Assembly: GCA_030248135.1 (NCBI GenBank)
Contig: JASANC010001198.1
Span: forward strand, 1-30,527
Direction of reading: 5' to 3'
Length of the DNA: 30,527 bases
Origin: Theristus sp. LFF4_11
Lineage: Eukaryota; Nematoda; Chromadorea; Monhysterida; Xyalidae
Part shown: in pieces, positions 20,492-30,527 of the stretch
Layout: every line of letters begins with the position of its first letter
How positions within the stretch are numbered: position 1 is the first letter of the stretch
Notes under the pieces: generated by a model
What the model saw: the letters and a program-made list of their open reading frames with translations, nothing else
What the model was told of the DNA's origin: nothing
Database searches by the model: none
Translations under genes and position numbers: made by a program

Positions 20492-23400
20492 ATGCCCGGC
20501 CAACGCTCAAAGCTGCTTCGTGGTGAGAACCTGCTGCTAATATTCACGGTACTTGGCGTGGTCGCCGGAATCGCACTGGGCGTCATTCTGAAAGTGGCCA
20601 TCAAGGAGGACCCGACGTTGCCGCCTCGCGAGGTGCAATGGCTGAAACTGCCCGGCACCATATTCCTGCGTGCTCTGAAGCTGCTGATACTGCCGTTGAT
20701 GTGTGTACGGTAGACACTGAGCAAACACCGCCGGCCGTTCCTGGTTGCACGTATCAGTACCATTTTCCGTACCATTTTTCATGCCATGCACATTTCCGTG
20801 GCAAACATATGACCCCCGAACACCGAACGGTTGTGGAAGCTTTCTCAGTAGATGTTTTTTTGAATACTTTGTACTTGTATTGACTGCAGATCACACCTGA
20901 GTCAATCTGATTCAGCAAACGTTCTTATTAATTTAGCTGACTGATTCTTTTTGAATATTCTGTTGACCGAAATCTAAAAGATCATGGAGAGATGGATTTT
21001 GCAGAGTTTATATAAAACTAATATTTTATAGTCCAAATAGCCACTATTGTTTCAGCACGAGCTCTCTGATCAACAGCCTTGTCAATCTCGATCCGGGCAC
21101 AGCGGGCAAAATTGGGTACGAACGTCAAAGCTTGATAAAAAACTGTTTTTTAATTTAATTTTCCTTTCAAAATATACCTAAATTTGAAATGTGCAAAAAC
21201 TGTGTTATAATGCACAGTTCGTTCGCCACCCTGTACTACATGGCAACCACCCTGTCGGCAGTGTTCACTGGCATCGCTCTGGTCGTCATCATCAAACCCG
21301 GCTCCAGCGTTGATAACTCACTCTCTGAGAAGGATCACCCGAGTTGTGGCGGTCTGTGAGCTTTTTTTTGATTTTGTGTGTCATTTTTTTCAATAATTCA
21401 ATTATACAATTATTCTGTTTATTCATATTAAACAAATAAACAACAATTCCAATGAGCTATTAATACCAACGCAATGCGTATATTAATACTTGTACGTAAT
21501 ATGCAACGGTGTTAAAAAACCAAGCAATTTCCGCTGATGTTTCACGCATAGTACAAGTAGTTGCGCACGTGTTCCTCTCTTCACCAATCAGCGAGACGGG
21601 GGTGCGTAGGTAGTTGAGTGCATCCCCGTCGACCCAATTTTTGGCGCTGCCTGCCGAAAGGCCGGGCGGTGAATTGAAATATTTATTTGTTAAGATGAAA
21701 GAAATCAGGTGAGCCAGAACACTAAAAAACACAACAAATTACTCAACAAATTTGTTAAGCTGACATGAAGTTGTTGTCAGCAAAATCATGAAAAATGACT
21801 ATTTTTGTTGAGTGACACAAATTTGGCGTCTCAATATGAGACAAATACACTCAACGAAGGAAGAAACCTCGCTACAATCCAGATACTTTCAATATTAATT
21901 GGAAAATTTTGTCTTTTTTGGAGAACGACGGTTTTTTTCAAAAAAAGATTGAAATAATAAAAACAGCATGCGATAATTTTGTAGGAACTGTTCCAAGCGA
22001 TACTATCATGGACCTGCTTTTAAACATGGCACCCGACAATATGATCGAAGCAATGTTTCAATCGGTAAGGTTTTCAATTTTTGAAGGTTTCATTATTTAT
22101 TACTTTTTCGTTCGTTTGGTTGTGATGACACAACACCAGTTTGTGCAATTAAATTGCTAAATTCTGAATCTTTAGCACGCAATTTGAGCAATCAATTCAA
22201 GCTGCCTTCACTTCAAGCATCCTCATGTGTCATGATGTAGCATTTTCAATTGTTCCAGTTTGACTTTTTGTCCAGAACAAGACAGTGAAAACATCCCACA
22301 GGCCTCAACTTCAATCCAGAACATTTATAACCCAAACCTTTTCCCAAAAACTATAAATCAAAAGTGACTAGCATGTGCAAATATTGGTCAATTGAAGCTG
22401 TGAAAGCTCAAAACTGTTCACGTTTTTAGGACAGTGCCTGCGTCCGCTATCTGACGTGGAATAAGAATGGAACTGCGATTACAATATCACATGCGCAATG
22501 GAGCCACATGAACAAAACTGAGCGTTCGTGTATAGTCTGTTGATTAGAACTTGACAGACAGTGTTGATCTGGTGGACAAACCAGTGTTCTTTTCTACTTT
22601 TGACAATGACCATAGTGCCAGCCATAATTAATGCGCAACGCAGATAGCGATGGGGCTCCAGCGAGCTCGATCGAGCCCCACAGCAGCCCTGTGTATTTGA
22701 AAGGCTGGGCCGTGCGCTGTAACTTCCAAAAACAGCAATGTTTTCCGCTACTTTCCTCAAATTTGTACGCTTTACATTGAACTTTCACTGTTGCAAGCAT
22801 CTGTTTCGATTTACAGAAGACACCTACTTTCCGGAACCGTATCGCCAGTCAAAGTCGGGCATGAATGTGCTTGGACTGGTCGTGCTTTCGTTGGTGACCG
22901 GATTTTTTATCGCTCGCTCAGGTTTGCTGGCACTAATCGTTTTTTTTCCTCACCAAAAGGATAAGTAACAGCTAAAAATACGCCACTCAAAAAGGTGCAA
23001 GAACTAAAGCGGCATTCATGAAGTTTGTTTTGTTTCATATTTTGTTACAACATGGCTGTGCATCACGAAATACTGCTTTCATGAATGCCCCTTAAAATGC
23101 ATTGTAAAATGTTGGCGAGCAGAATGTTTTTGCTCGATTGCAGGCATTGCTGCGAAGGCGCTCGCTGATTGGTTCCGTGCTGTTGAGGTTGTCGCGATGA
23201 AGATGATCTCTGCTGTCATTTGGTGGGTGCATTTTTCTGATTTTTCAGTTCTTTTTGAGGTTCGACCATTCACATGCGTAACAACACATGCCAGTCTGAC
23301 GTTTATTTTTATAAAATGGGTGGTACAACAGTGGACCGCTACAATTAAAGATTTGCTTCTGAATGTAATAACCAATGTCTTCATCAGCGTTTCAATGCAA

Positions 23401-26400
23401 CACTCATTCATCTCAGCAATTCATTATTATGCTATGCAAGAACGTTTTTTGTTTTAAAAAAACAATTAGTCAATCACGCAGTTTCTGAAAAAAGCAGCAA
23501 ACCGACAGTAAAATAAAAAATTTGAAAAATGGGTTTTTTTCCAAAAGAATTTACTTGTCATTCTTTTATCATTTGCTTGCTTTCTTCAACTTCTGTTTCT
23601 AATCACCAATTCACGCATTTCAAGTCCCACGCGCCTTTGTCTGTTGCACTGCACCTGCACTTCCATTCCTTGCCGCAAGTCTCGTCGCAATACGACTTGC
23701 ACGTACGCAAGCCTTTCTCTTTCGCAGCTGAAACATGACTAATAAAGCAAGCCACTCCTGATAAGATTCTAAGCAGCAAATTTCAATGAATGAATGCGCA
23801 CGCCTATATGCAATCTAATTGGTTGGACTCGATTATTGTTTTTGTCTGCACACAAAAAGGGCATTCATGAAGCAGTGTGACCGCGTAGCTACAGCTACGC
23901 GTCACTAAATACTGCTTCATGAATGCACCGCTAAACTCACAGAGGGAGTCATCATCATTGTAGCTGCCTGCTGGTTGGTCAACATTGTCTCGTCGCACAC
24001 AATTGGCGCTCCATGCTCCGTTCGACTTCAGGTCACATTGACATTCGTAGTCGCTGCTGCACAGACCCACGCACGCCTGTTGACAGTCCTCGGCTGCACC
24101 GTTGCCTGAATGCGCGTGTTGCTGTTGTATTGTGAAAACCATTTCAATTCGTCAATGCTCATCTATTTTTTTGTTTCTACTGATTGAACATTTCTCGCAG
24201 TGTCTTTTCAAGACCCCCATTCAGCGAGTCATGCCTTCACAAAGAAAAACAGTCTGTGTGCGAACCAATGCCAACTGGAAATACCGTCACTCAAGTCAAT
24301 ATGTGACGTGGCAGGAACACCAGCTGGCTTCAAATAACGGTCGATAACAGCTGGCAAGAGACAGACGTACTGTATCTTGACGACTGGATTTTGAAATGTT
24401 TTTTTTTCACATAGAAAACAGTGTAGAAAAACAGTTTTCCTCACGTGCACGATGCGCATGATGATGTCGTTTCGCGTTTGTTGTCGCAACAGCAATCAGT
24501 AGAACAACAGAAGCCGTTAGCAAATGACGCTGCATGATTTGCTCGACTGAATGTGTTTTGGTCTTCGGTTTCGTTGCGTTTGTGTCAGTTCTAGTCGGCT
24601 CTAAAGCGGCATTCATGAAGCAGTATTTAGTGTTCGCGTAGCTATTGTAACACAGCACCGCGTCACCAAATACTGCTTAAATGCTTCATGAATGCCGCTT
24701 AAAAGTTTCAAGCAGCACGCTAACTGTTGCTGAAACTGCTTCTGTGTAAGACCGTCTGGTAATGCAAACAAGCCAGTTTGATAGTTGCAACTTGCAAGTC
24801 ATGTAAAAGGCAAGTAAAGTAACACGACATCAGTAACTGAGTGTTCAGTGTTTTTCTTTTGCTCGGCAAAGCTTTTTTAATGTTCGCAAACTGGTTTACT
24901 ATCGTAATAACGAACCGTTTAACCGTAAAAAATGAATTCAAACATACGATGATTTATGAGGTCGATGCCCACTGATTGAATTTGACATACAGGGTGATCC
25001 AAAAAACTACACGATTAGAAACCGGCCCTAGCTCACCAGCGGGTGGATGGTTTGGGCAACAATTTTAATCACACGTCACACTGTAGCTTCTTATTTTTTG
25101 TATTAAAATTGCAAACGAATTGGTCTACCTTATAATGAATGCGAAGCGAAATATTGTAGTGAAAACGCAAAAAAATTGAATTTTAGGACCCATCTTTTCC
25201 AAAGATGTGAAGCCCTGTAATTCCAAATACCGTTTTTCACATGTTCACGCTTTTTTGGTTGAAAAGTCAAGATGTCACGCCTGTTTATGTTTCATGGCCC
25301 TTTAAAAACGGTTTCAGCAGCAAAAAGACCTTATAAATGACTCAGACCTTACAAACGGTGGTGGGATTTTGATCAAATCAGAAATTAGATTTTTTTGGTT
25401 TCCCGCCGTGTGACACTCCGCCTCATAAACTGGATATGTCTCATAGGCAAGACTTTACGGCATATTTGCAATGTGAAATTTTATGCTCGTAGCTTAGAAT
25501 TCGCATATGCGTGCAAACAATATGCTCACAAAGATGCTCACAAATCTTATGCGCACCAATAATATGCTGGATTTCAGGTTCTCGCCAATCGGCATCATGT
25601 TCCTGATTGCGGGTGCCATCATAGGAATGCATGACCTGTGGGGCCAACTCGCTAAACTCGGACTGTACATGGCCACGGTACGTTCTGCATTCACTGAGTG
25701 GCGCATTCATGTTGCAACATAGCTGAGCTGTCAGTAAACACTGCAACATGAATGCGCCCAAAGATGATCATGATCGGTATTTCTGGAGGCTTTACTGAAA
25801 TTTCTGAAGAATTCTGAAGCCAATACCCATTCACACCCGAGACTATTTCAGCTACCAATTTTTCTTTCTGAAAAATTTCTTCAAAATTTCTTCAAAAAAA
25901 TCTCCAGTAGAGTCACAGGAAAAACTTGTTCTTATGGAACTGATTGGATCTCACTTGAATTGAATGCAGTGAAGCAAGTTGCAGGCAACCACGAAGTGAA
26001 AATGAGCGGCTGCATTATTTTGCGTTCTCGTTCTCGTTCTCAGGTGATTGCTGGTCTCGCAGTTCATGCGTTCATCACATTACCAATCATTCTGATTGTA
26101 CTGGGCAAGCGCAATCCGTTGAAATACAGCTACGGAATGCTGCAGGCGTATTTGACAGCGTTTGGCACGTCGTCAAGGTTGGTGCAGATTTGAAACATTT
26201 TGAGTTTGCTTGGTAAAAAAACTCACTAATTGGTCACATGTTTCAAAGTCAGTCATTTCCGAGGGCGGTGGGCAGTCTAAATTTTGTTCTTATCTACCGT
26301 GCTTTGTTGTTGTTGTTGGTATTTTAGGCGATGTTTTTGGCTAGGGATACCCAGAGAACGTACAGACCGCCGTCGAGTAGGGTGCCCATTTCTCTGTCAC

Positions 26401-28822
26401 TGTCTATTATACACCCCTCGGCGGGGCTCGATCCCCCGAACCCACAGACACATAAGTCTAACGCACTACCACCAGGCCTCGAAGGTGACAAATGGTATCA
26501 TATTTGTACAGCACGGCAACGATGCCCGTCACGATGGAGTGCGTCGAGCATAACAACGGCATACACCGGGAAATATCGGCGTTTGTGATACCGCTCGGGG
26601 CGACAATGTACGCTGCTTTTTTATTTATTTCATTTTTGCAAGCTGATCGGACTTCGAGCGCATGCGTCTCCGGTTTGCAGGACCAGTGCTCTAGCTAGGC
26701 TACAGTCGAACTCTATAGGGAATCCGCTGATTGGTTGACGAGTACGGTCGGTGTGCATGCTTTCTGTGCAGGCATCGCTGTGGGGGCGGAGTTTGGTTTG
26801 CACAGAAAGCATGCAAATCGTGATCACCAACGGATCAGCTGATTCCCTATAATTTAGAGTTCAACTGTACTTGACAATCACTAGGAAAGAAAAAAATTAT
26901 TCAACCAAGGCAGCAGTAAATGGCGCATGCGCAATAATTCGTTGACTTTATTCATGTTCATCGGCTGAAAGTATCAAACTCCAGCCCGCTGCTTTCGCTC
27001 TTGTTATGATGCGTGTTGCGTGTTTTGCATTGCAGCAACATGGACGGCACCGCATTGTATGAGGCCGTCGCTGCGATCTATATCGCGCAATCGATTGGAC
27101 AAAGCCTCAGCTTTGGCAATATCATCATGATCAGGTTGGCACAGGAACCGATTTTGGTCGAGTGTTGAGCGTGAAGAAAATTCCAGCACTCAGAACTCAG
27201 AACCCAGCAATCAGAATCACCAGATTAAAGGGAAATGCACAGTTGAAATCCTCGCTGTATAAATCGCATGCGATTTTTATCGCATGCAATAGTCCGTTGG
27301 TGGACCGAACTGATTGATTCAAACCTTGAGGTTGAAATGTATGCACCGACATTCCATGTGACTGTGCGGTTTATATCTAGATAATTGACTTTTAGAAAGA
27401 AGGTAAGAATAAGTCTTTTTCATGGGAAAATCAGAGTGCTTCTACTCCAATTATCAGACATGACCAAAGCACCCCACGATGGCATGTGTACAAGTATGCA
27501 GTGGCGGCCAAAAGTGTTGCGGGCGTGTGTGCTGTGTATTGCGCGCGTATTGCATCGGCCGTACAAACGTTGTTATAAGAATTTATGGGCAACGTTGGGT
27601 TCACTGGACACTTTTCGACCCAACGTTGCTCATAAATTTTTATAACAGCGTTTGTACGGCTGATGCAACGCGCGCGCAATACACAGCACACGCGCGCGCA
27701 GCGTTCCAACACTTTTGGCCGCCACTGTACATTCGAGCACATTTTCCAGTCTGACAGCGACTCTGGCGAGCGTTGGAGCGGCGGGCATCCCGCAAGCGGG
27801 TCTGGTCACCATGATCATGGTGCTGATTGCGGTTGGTATCGACCCGAGTCTGTTCACGTTGATCGTGCCCGTCGACTGGCTGCTGTGAGCTTTTTTGTTC
27901 AGTGTTGAAACAAAAACTGGAGGAGCCTTTTGTTGAGCTACATTGTATCTCTGCTTACACCGTGTTGATTGAACATTGTTTTGAGCTACCACCAGTTACT
28001 AGTTGCCACCATGTTGAATATTGCGTTTGCTTAAGGCCCGTTCATACTGACGTATGCGTATACGGCACGTCACGTCAGGTACCTATTGTGTATTAGCAAA
28101 CTACCGTTCATATTGACGACGTATGTACGGATCGGCACGGCACGTTAGGTGCCGTGTTATTGCATACAGCCGTCTACGGAGACGTGTCTTTGACGTATTG
28201 TGGATTTATTCAGAAGTGTCCGGACTAAAATGACGTCATTTGCTTTAAAAACGCCCGTTTGTCAAAGTACAGGCACTAAAATGTCAGTTTGGTGTGACTG
28301 ATTCAACATTCGCCATTTGTTTACGGGAAGAAACCGGCTAAACGGAAAGTCTGGTTTGTTGTGAACAGCAAGCGCATGTTTGGCGGCACATGACGTCATT
28401 TCAGTGGGACACGTTTAAAAAAATAAGTCATACGTTAGTACACGTCAGTATGAACGGGCCGTTTAGCGTTTTCGTTGCACAGTGTATGTGCCCCGGATGA
28501 TTTCGCACCAACTTTTAGCGACCGCATCCGTACGACCGTGAACGTGCACGGGGATGCGTATGGCGCTGCCGTGGTGCAGCGGTTCTGTCCGCCCGCGCAC
28601 GTGCACCCGACGAAGGCGTCATCACACCTTGAGAATCAGGTGAACACTGAACTCGAGCACACTGGCAGGCCGCCGGGCTCGAAGCAAAGCGACGCTAGTC
28701 TCGACCGGGCTAATCACCACGACGCTGAACTGGCGAATCGTCCGGTCGCGAACAATAACGGCCGAATCAGGGTGGACCCGGCTGTCAATGCGACCTATGT
28801 GGAAGTGGAGGAGAGATTTTGA
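20492..28822 (+). CDS. Excitatory amino acid transporter (SLC1/EAAT family), 13 exons
   Basis: Plasma-membrane, sodium-coupled glutamate/aspartate carrier, a trimer in this family. Exons: 20492-20700, 21056-21115, 21218-21351, 21985-22064, 22430-22523, 22817-22921, 23144-23222, 25578-25677, 26044-26177, 26512-26607, 27036-27134, 27750-27884, 28519-28822. All junctions are GT-AG and phases agree; total 542 residues, typical for EAATs. TM1 is at about 14-34. The extracellular loop on exon 5 has N-glycosylation sites N174-G-T and N189-K-T. HP1 is SSSTATMP (330-337). TM7 is NMDGTALYE (365-373). HP2 is [15 protein letters not shown] (400-414). TM8 is [12 protein letters not shown] (443-454). R446 matches the Arg that binds the side-chain carboxylate of acidic substrates; neutral carriers of the family lack it. 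D443, N450 and D454 match substrate and sodium ligands. The roughly 85-residue tail is hydrophilic. The last exon encodes TM8 and the tail. Confidence 0.93.
21352..21984 (+). other. Transporter intron 3, no feature recognised
   Basis: 633 bp, AT-rich. A GC-richer patch near 21580-21670 may be an old repeat, but I found no second copy in the window. The donor GTCTGT at 21352 is weak. It is chosen because the phase-1 codon it makes with the exon at 21985 keeps the frame, whereas the nearby stronger GTGAGC (21356) does not. Confidence 0.5.
23005..23095. mobile_element. CATTCATGAAG-family MITE (transporter intron 6)
   Basis: TAAAGCGGCATTCATGAAG on the left and TTTCATGAATGCCCCTTAA on the right. 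The interior is diverged from other copies (TTTGTTTTGTTTCATATTTT). It ends 48 bp before the exon 7 acceptor. Confidence 0.8.
23603..24535 (-). CDS. Nested gene: small secreted protein with two six-cysteine modules
   Basis: Lies wholly inside transporter intron 7, antisense. Exons on the minus strand: 24535-24445, 24105-23941, 23727-23603 (stop 23603-23605); 126 residues. Both introns are phase 1, with strong donors GTGAGG and GTGAGT and acceptors ATTCAG and TTTCAG. Exon 1 encodes a signal peptide ([20 protein letters not shown]) and then a His/Arg-rich stretch KRHHHAHRA. Exons 2 and 3 each encode one module with identical spacing, C-x3-C-x3-C-x5-C-x-C-x11-C, and a shared GAW four residues before the last Cys. 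An Asp/Asn-rich linker joins them. The identical phases and one module per exon indicate internal exon duplication. I do not recognise the family: C-x3-C and C-x-C recall CS-alpha-beta peptides, but the order differs. Secreted effector, defence or toxin-like roles are all possible. Confidence 0.72.
23856..23935. mobile_element. CATTCATGAAG-family MITE (nested gene intron 2), about 5 nt from the donor
   Basis: AAAGGGCATTCATGAAGCAG and CTGCTTCATGAATGCACCGC flank perfectly pairing inner arms, GCGTAGCT/AGCTACGC. The nested gene donor (GTGAGT on the minus strand, 23940-23935) touches its end. The element fills the first part of that 213-bp intron. Confidence 0.85.
24602..24704. mobile_element. CATTCATGAAG-family MITE upstream of the nested gene
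   Basis: TAAAGCGGCATTCATGAAGC and GCTTCATGAATGCCGCTTAA are its inverted ends. It begins 67 bp upstream of the nested gene start codon, hence in its probable promoter or 5' untranslated region. Confidence 0.85.
24988..25010. repeat. Possible mariner-like terminus
   Basis: TACAGGGTGATCCAAAAAAC resembles the CAGGGTG-type inverted-repeat end of IS630/Tc1/mariner elements next to TA. No matching opposite end or transposase is seen. Confidence 0.25.
25300..25460. repeat. Truncated inverted copy of the 5645-5890 MITE
   Basis: GGTTTCCCGCCGTGTGACAC (25400-25419) and the terminus GGCAAGACTTTACGG (25446-25460) match the inverse of 5645-5714. The opposite terminus is missing. It lies in transporter intron 7, about 115 bp upstream of exon 8. 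Confidence 0.7.
25698..25760. mobile_element. Variant CATTCATG-family MITE (transporter intron 8)
   Basis: TGGCGCATTCATGTTGCA and TGCAACATGAATGCGCCCA form a 63-bp hairpin with different inner sequence from the main family. It starts 20 nt inside the intron. Confidence 0.7.
26326..26490 (-). repeat. tRNA-derived SINE, copy 2 (transporter intron 9)
   Basis: On the minus strand, the head contains a box-A-like TGGTGGTAGTGCG and a T-arm CGGGG-GATCGAG-CCCCG (five perfect pairs, seven-base loop, 26422-26438). This is followed by the 3' body shared with the copy at 12690-12858 (ATGGGCACCCTACTCGACGG, then AAAAACATCGCC). The head end is 21 bp before the exon 10 acceptor (AG at 26510-26511). Confidence 0.8.
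26701..26870. mobile_element. Palindromic MITE, copy 2 (transporter intron 10), pogo/Tigger-like ends
   Basis: TACAGTCGAACTCTATAGGG on the left and CCCTATAATTTAGAGTTCAA CTGTA on the right are inverted repeats next to TA. The inner AGCATGC and GGAATC(A/C)GCTGATT arms match the copy at 15367-15541. Confidence 0.75.
27499..27727. mobile_element. Near-complete palindromic MITE (transporter intron 11), Tc1/mariner-like ends
   Basis: CAGTGGCGGCCAAAAGTGTT and its inverse close arms of about 100 bp each around a loop of about 20 bp, with TA at the right end. CAGTGGCGGCCAAAAGT ends are of the Tc1/mariner type. The right end is 22 bp before the exon 12 acceptor (AG at 27748-27749). Confidence 0.8.
28034..28464. 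mobile_element. 431-bp MITE (transporter intron 12), possibly PIF/Harbinger-like
   Basis: The inverted ends are AGGCCCGTTCATACTGACG and CGTCAGTATGAACGGGCC. TTA lies just outside both ends (with small ambiguity), which would fit a 3-bp TTA target site. The interior has a diverged repeat of the left end at 28104 (CCGTTCATATTGACG) and two TGACGTCA palindromes at 28231-28238 and 28391-28398. It occupies most of the intron. Confidence 0.7.
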
Positions 28823-30355
28823 AATAGTGCTTTGTAGTCTGGCGTTTTTGACATTCTTCGGTGGTTTTCATTTTCATGGCTCTTCTCTTTCTGATCCGTT
28901 GTTTCTTGCTGGATTGCGAAATCATTCTATTTTTTGTTGCCATGCGTTTTGAAATCGGGAATTTCGAACAATAAGAAAAGTTGTTTTTTTCGCTTGTGAA
29001 ATGGGTTCAAATCTGCGAACACTGGTTTTTTTAATGTACTAAAATCTGCTCCTGTAGCGTTTGAAAGCAAAATTGAAAGGTCGTTTGTTTTCAAAAAACA
29101 GGTCCTTGAAAAAACTGTTTATTGGTATACAGATTGTCTCATTTTTATTCTGGCGGATTCTACAGAATTTTCCAGCCAACTTTCTTGTTTTGTCGGTTGT
29201 TTTCTGGACATGAATGTTGAGTATTACACTGTGCACAAACGCTGCATGATTCTACAGTGATTGAGAGACAAGAACAACAAGCATTCCGTTTTAAAACACG
29301 TAACTTTAAAGATACAGTACTTGTATTGTTGATGTTTGGTCTTTTTTATTGGTCTTGTATGGAACCGAAACAATGAAAAAATGCAAGATTAGCCAGTAAA
29401 AATTGCGAAAACTTCGCTCACCAGAAAACCAGCTTTCGAAAAGCCACTTTATGACACAAGATTTCCATGTGCTTCACGGAATAAATACATACATAATTAC
29501 TCAGTTAATACGAAAGTTACTCAGCGCTTGGCGTCCCAGCAAATTGATTTGAGCATTTGTCATAAGACTTTATGCAAAAATACTTTGAAACAACACGTCA
29601 CACTGTGATTGGCTATATACTTTCATTCATAACCAGCATTGATGCGTACCCGTTCTTGCCTTTAGGCGCATGTTAATGATTTCAAGGATTTTTCTCATTT
29701 TTTAAAATTTTATTTTTAAACTGTTCTTTCAAATTCCAGTGCAATGTGGATGGCGTTTGTTGTTGTTTTCCTAAATAATATGCGGAACAGGACTTCCTGC
29801 TGCTTGCATGAATGTTTCTTCATAACCAACCCCTTCAACAACACGTTTTTTGGACTGAAATTTTTTTAATGGAAATTCCTGGACAACCACACATCCTTCT
29901 TGCTTCTCCTTCCCCTTTTACCAAAGTCAAAATGAGTTGCTAAACACTGTACCCTGAACGGGGGAAAAAACAGCTGTGTACATTTCATCCCCGTGGGAAA
30001 TTCGAAAAAAAACGCATCTGAATAGTTCTACAATCGCGGTGCGCTTTTTTAGGGTAATAGGATTACCAAATGAACGGTCGACAAAACGAGTCAAATCAAA
30101 AAATCACTGTGACTATAAATTTCAATCCAAAGACTGAACAACCAGCTTCCCCGTATGCATGAAACAATTTCATTTTTTATCACCTCTGATTTGGTTCCTG
30201 ACAGACTGTTGCTGATTAATCGTTTCACACATCTTAAAACCACACACCTCTAGGAAGGAAAATAATCGTTTCAGGAAAATGATATCCCTGAAAACATATT
30301 ATATTTTGTATGCCTTTGAGTTGTTTGTTTCATGATTGTTTTCACATCAGAAACC
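28823..30355. other. 3' flank of the transporter gene
   Basis: AT-rich with no recognised exon or repeat family member. AATAAA at 29480-29485 is the most likely transporter polyadenylation signal, about 660 bp after the stop codon; this is inferred from the hexamer alone. Confidence 0.4.
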
Positions 30356-30452
30356 TCAAATTTCGTCACCACACTGGACACAACTGCAGGCGATTTTGCA
30401 GGGAGGACGCACCGAGGAATTATCATCTTCTCATTTCACAAGAGTATCGAAT

Positions 30453-30527
30453 TCACCAGCGAAATGTCACGTCAAAACGGTCTACGGGTTCTACATGGTT
30501 GTATGCATTGAACCCACCTCGCTCCAC
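30453..30527 (-). CDS. Possible terminal exon cut by the window edge
   Basis: On the minus strand, 30527-30456 is open and ends with RFDVTFRW before a TGA at 30453-30455. Base composition is higher in GC than the preceding flank. However, both other strands and frames are also largely open over 30377-30527, so coding in any one of them is unproven. No family recognised. Confidence 0.15.
   Translation of the reverse strand: MERGGFNAYNHVEPVDRFDVTFRW

Noticed and set aside
22652..22679. Hairpin GGGGCTC...GAGCCCC in transporter intron 5
   Set aside because: Too short and single-copy to call a regulatory RNA or mobile element.
24229..24450. Minus-strand frame between nested gene exons 1 and 2 (contains [16 protein letters not shown])
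   Set aside because: Exon 1 (donor GTGAGG, phase 1) and the cysteine exon (phase 1 acceptor) join directly. Including this stretch would need another set of phases, and it lacks the module cysteines.

Overview
The window is metazoan nuclear DNA, most likely from an invertebrate. The coding signal is broken into short exons joined at GT-AG introns with matching phases. The families present are animal ones (Fos-type bZIP factor, SLC1 excitatory amino acid transporter, PLAT domain, sulfotransferase), and the introns and spacers are full of short inverted-repeat transposons, a tRNA-derived SINE and satellite-like arrays. I cannot place the species more closely. All exon models were read by eye from conserved motifs, splice sites and phase; none is backed by transcript data.

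Layout. 1-2050: two large foldback-type elements, head to head, with about 145-bp terminal inverted repeats. 2050-5350: two head-to-tail copies of a composite repeat, each with an internal array of about 149-bp units. 5478-5622 (minus): an isolated first exon of a cytosolic sulfotransferase, ending at the PAPS-binding loop; its other exons are not seen here. A 246-bp MITE begins 23 bp upstream of its start codon. 5900-11398: mostly featureless, apart from a C/G-tract element at 7991-8458.

11399-15803 (plus): a seven-exon Fos/Kayak-like bZIP gene, 657 codons. 17369-18733 (plus): a five-exon secreted single-PLAT-domain protein with a polyadenylation signal. 20492-28822 (plus): a thirteen-exon excitatory amino acid (glutamate/aspartate) transporter, 542 codons, with every hallmark motif in frame. 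Inside transporter intron 7, on the minus strand (23603-24535), lies a three-exon gene for a small secreted protein with two copies of one six-cysteine module, each on its own exon. 28823-30527 is largely featureless 3' flank.

The most unusual signals are (i) the nested gene with the duplicated cysteine module; (ii) a short palindromic MITE family (core GGCATTCATGAAGCAG) with nine or more copies, several only 4-20 nt inside 5' splice sites in different genes and on both strands; (iii) a tandem duplication that copied a bZIP exon end plus its splice donor into the intron; and (iv) other transposons (SINE, Tc1-like MITE) ending about 20 bp from transporter splice acceptors. The genes have no evident shared pathway; they are ordinary neighbours in a transposon-rich region.
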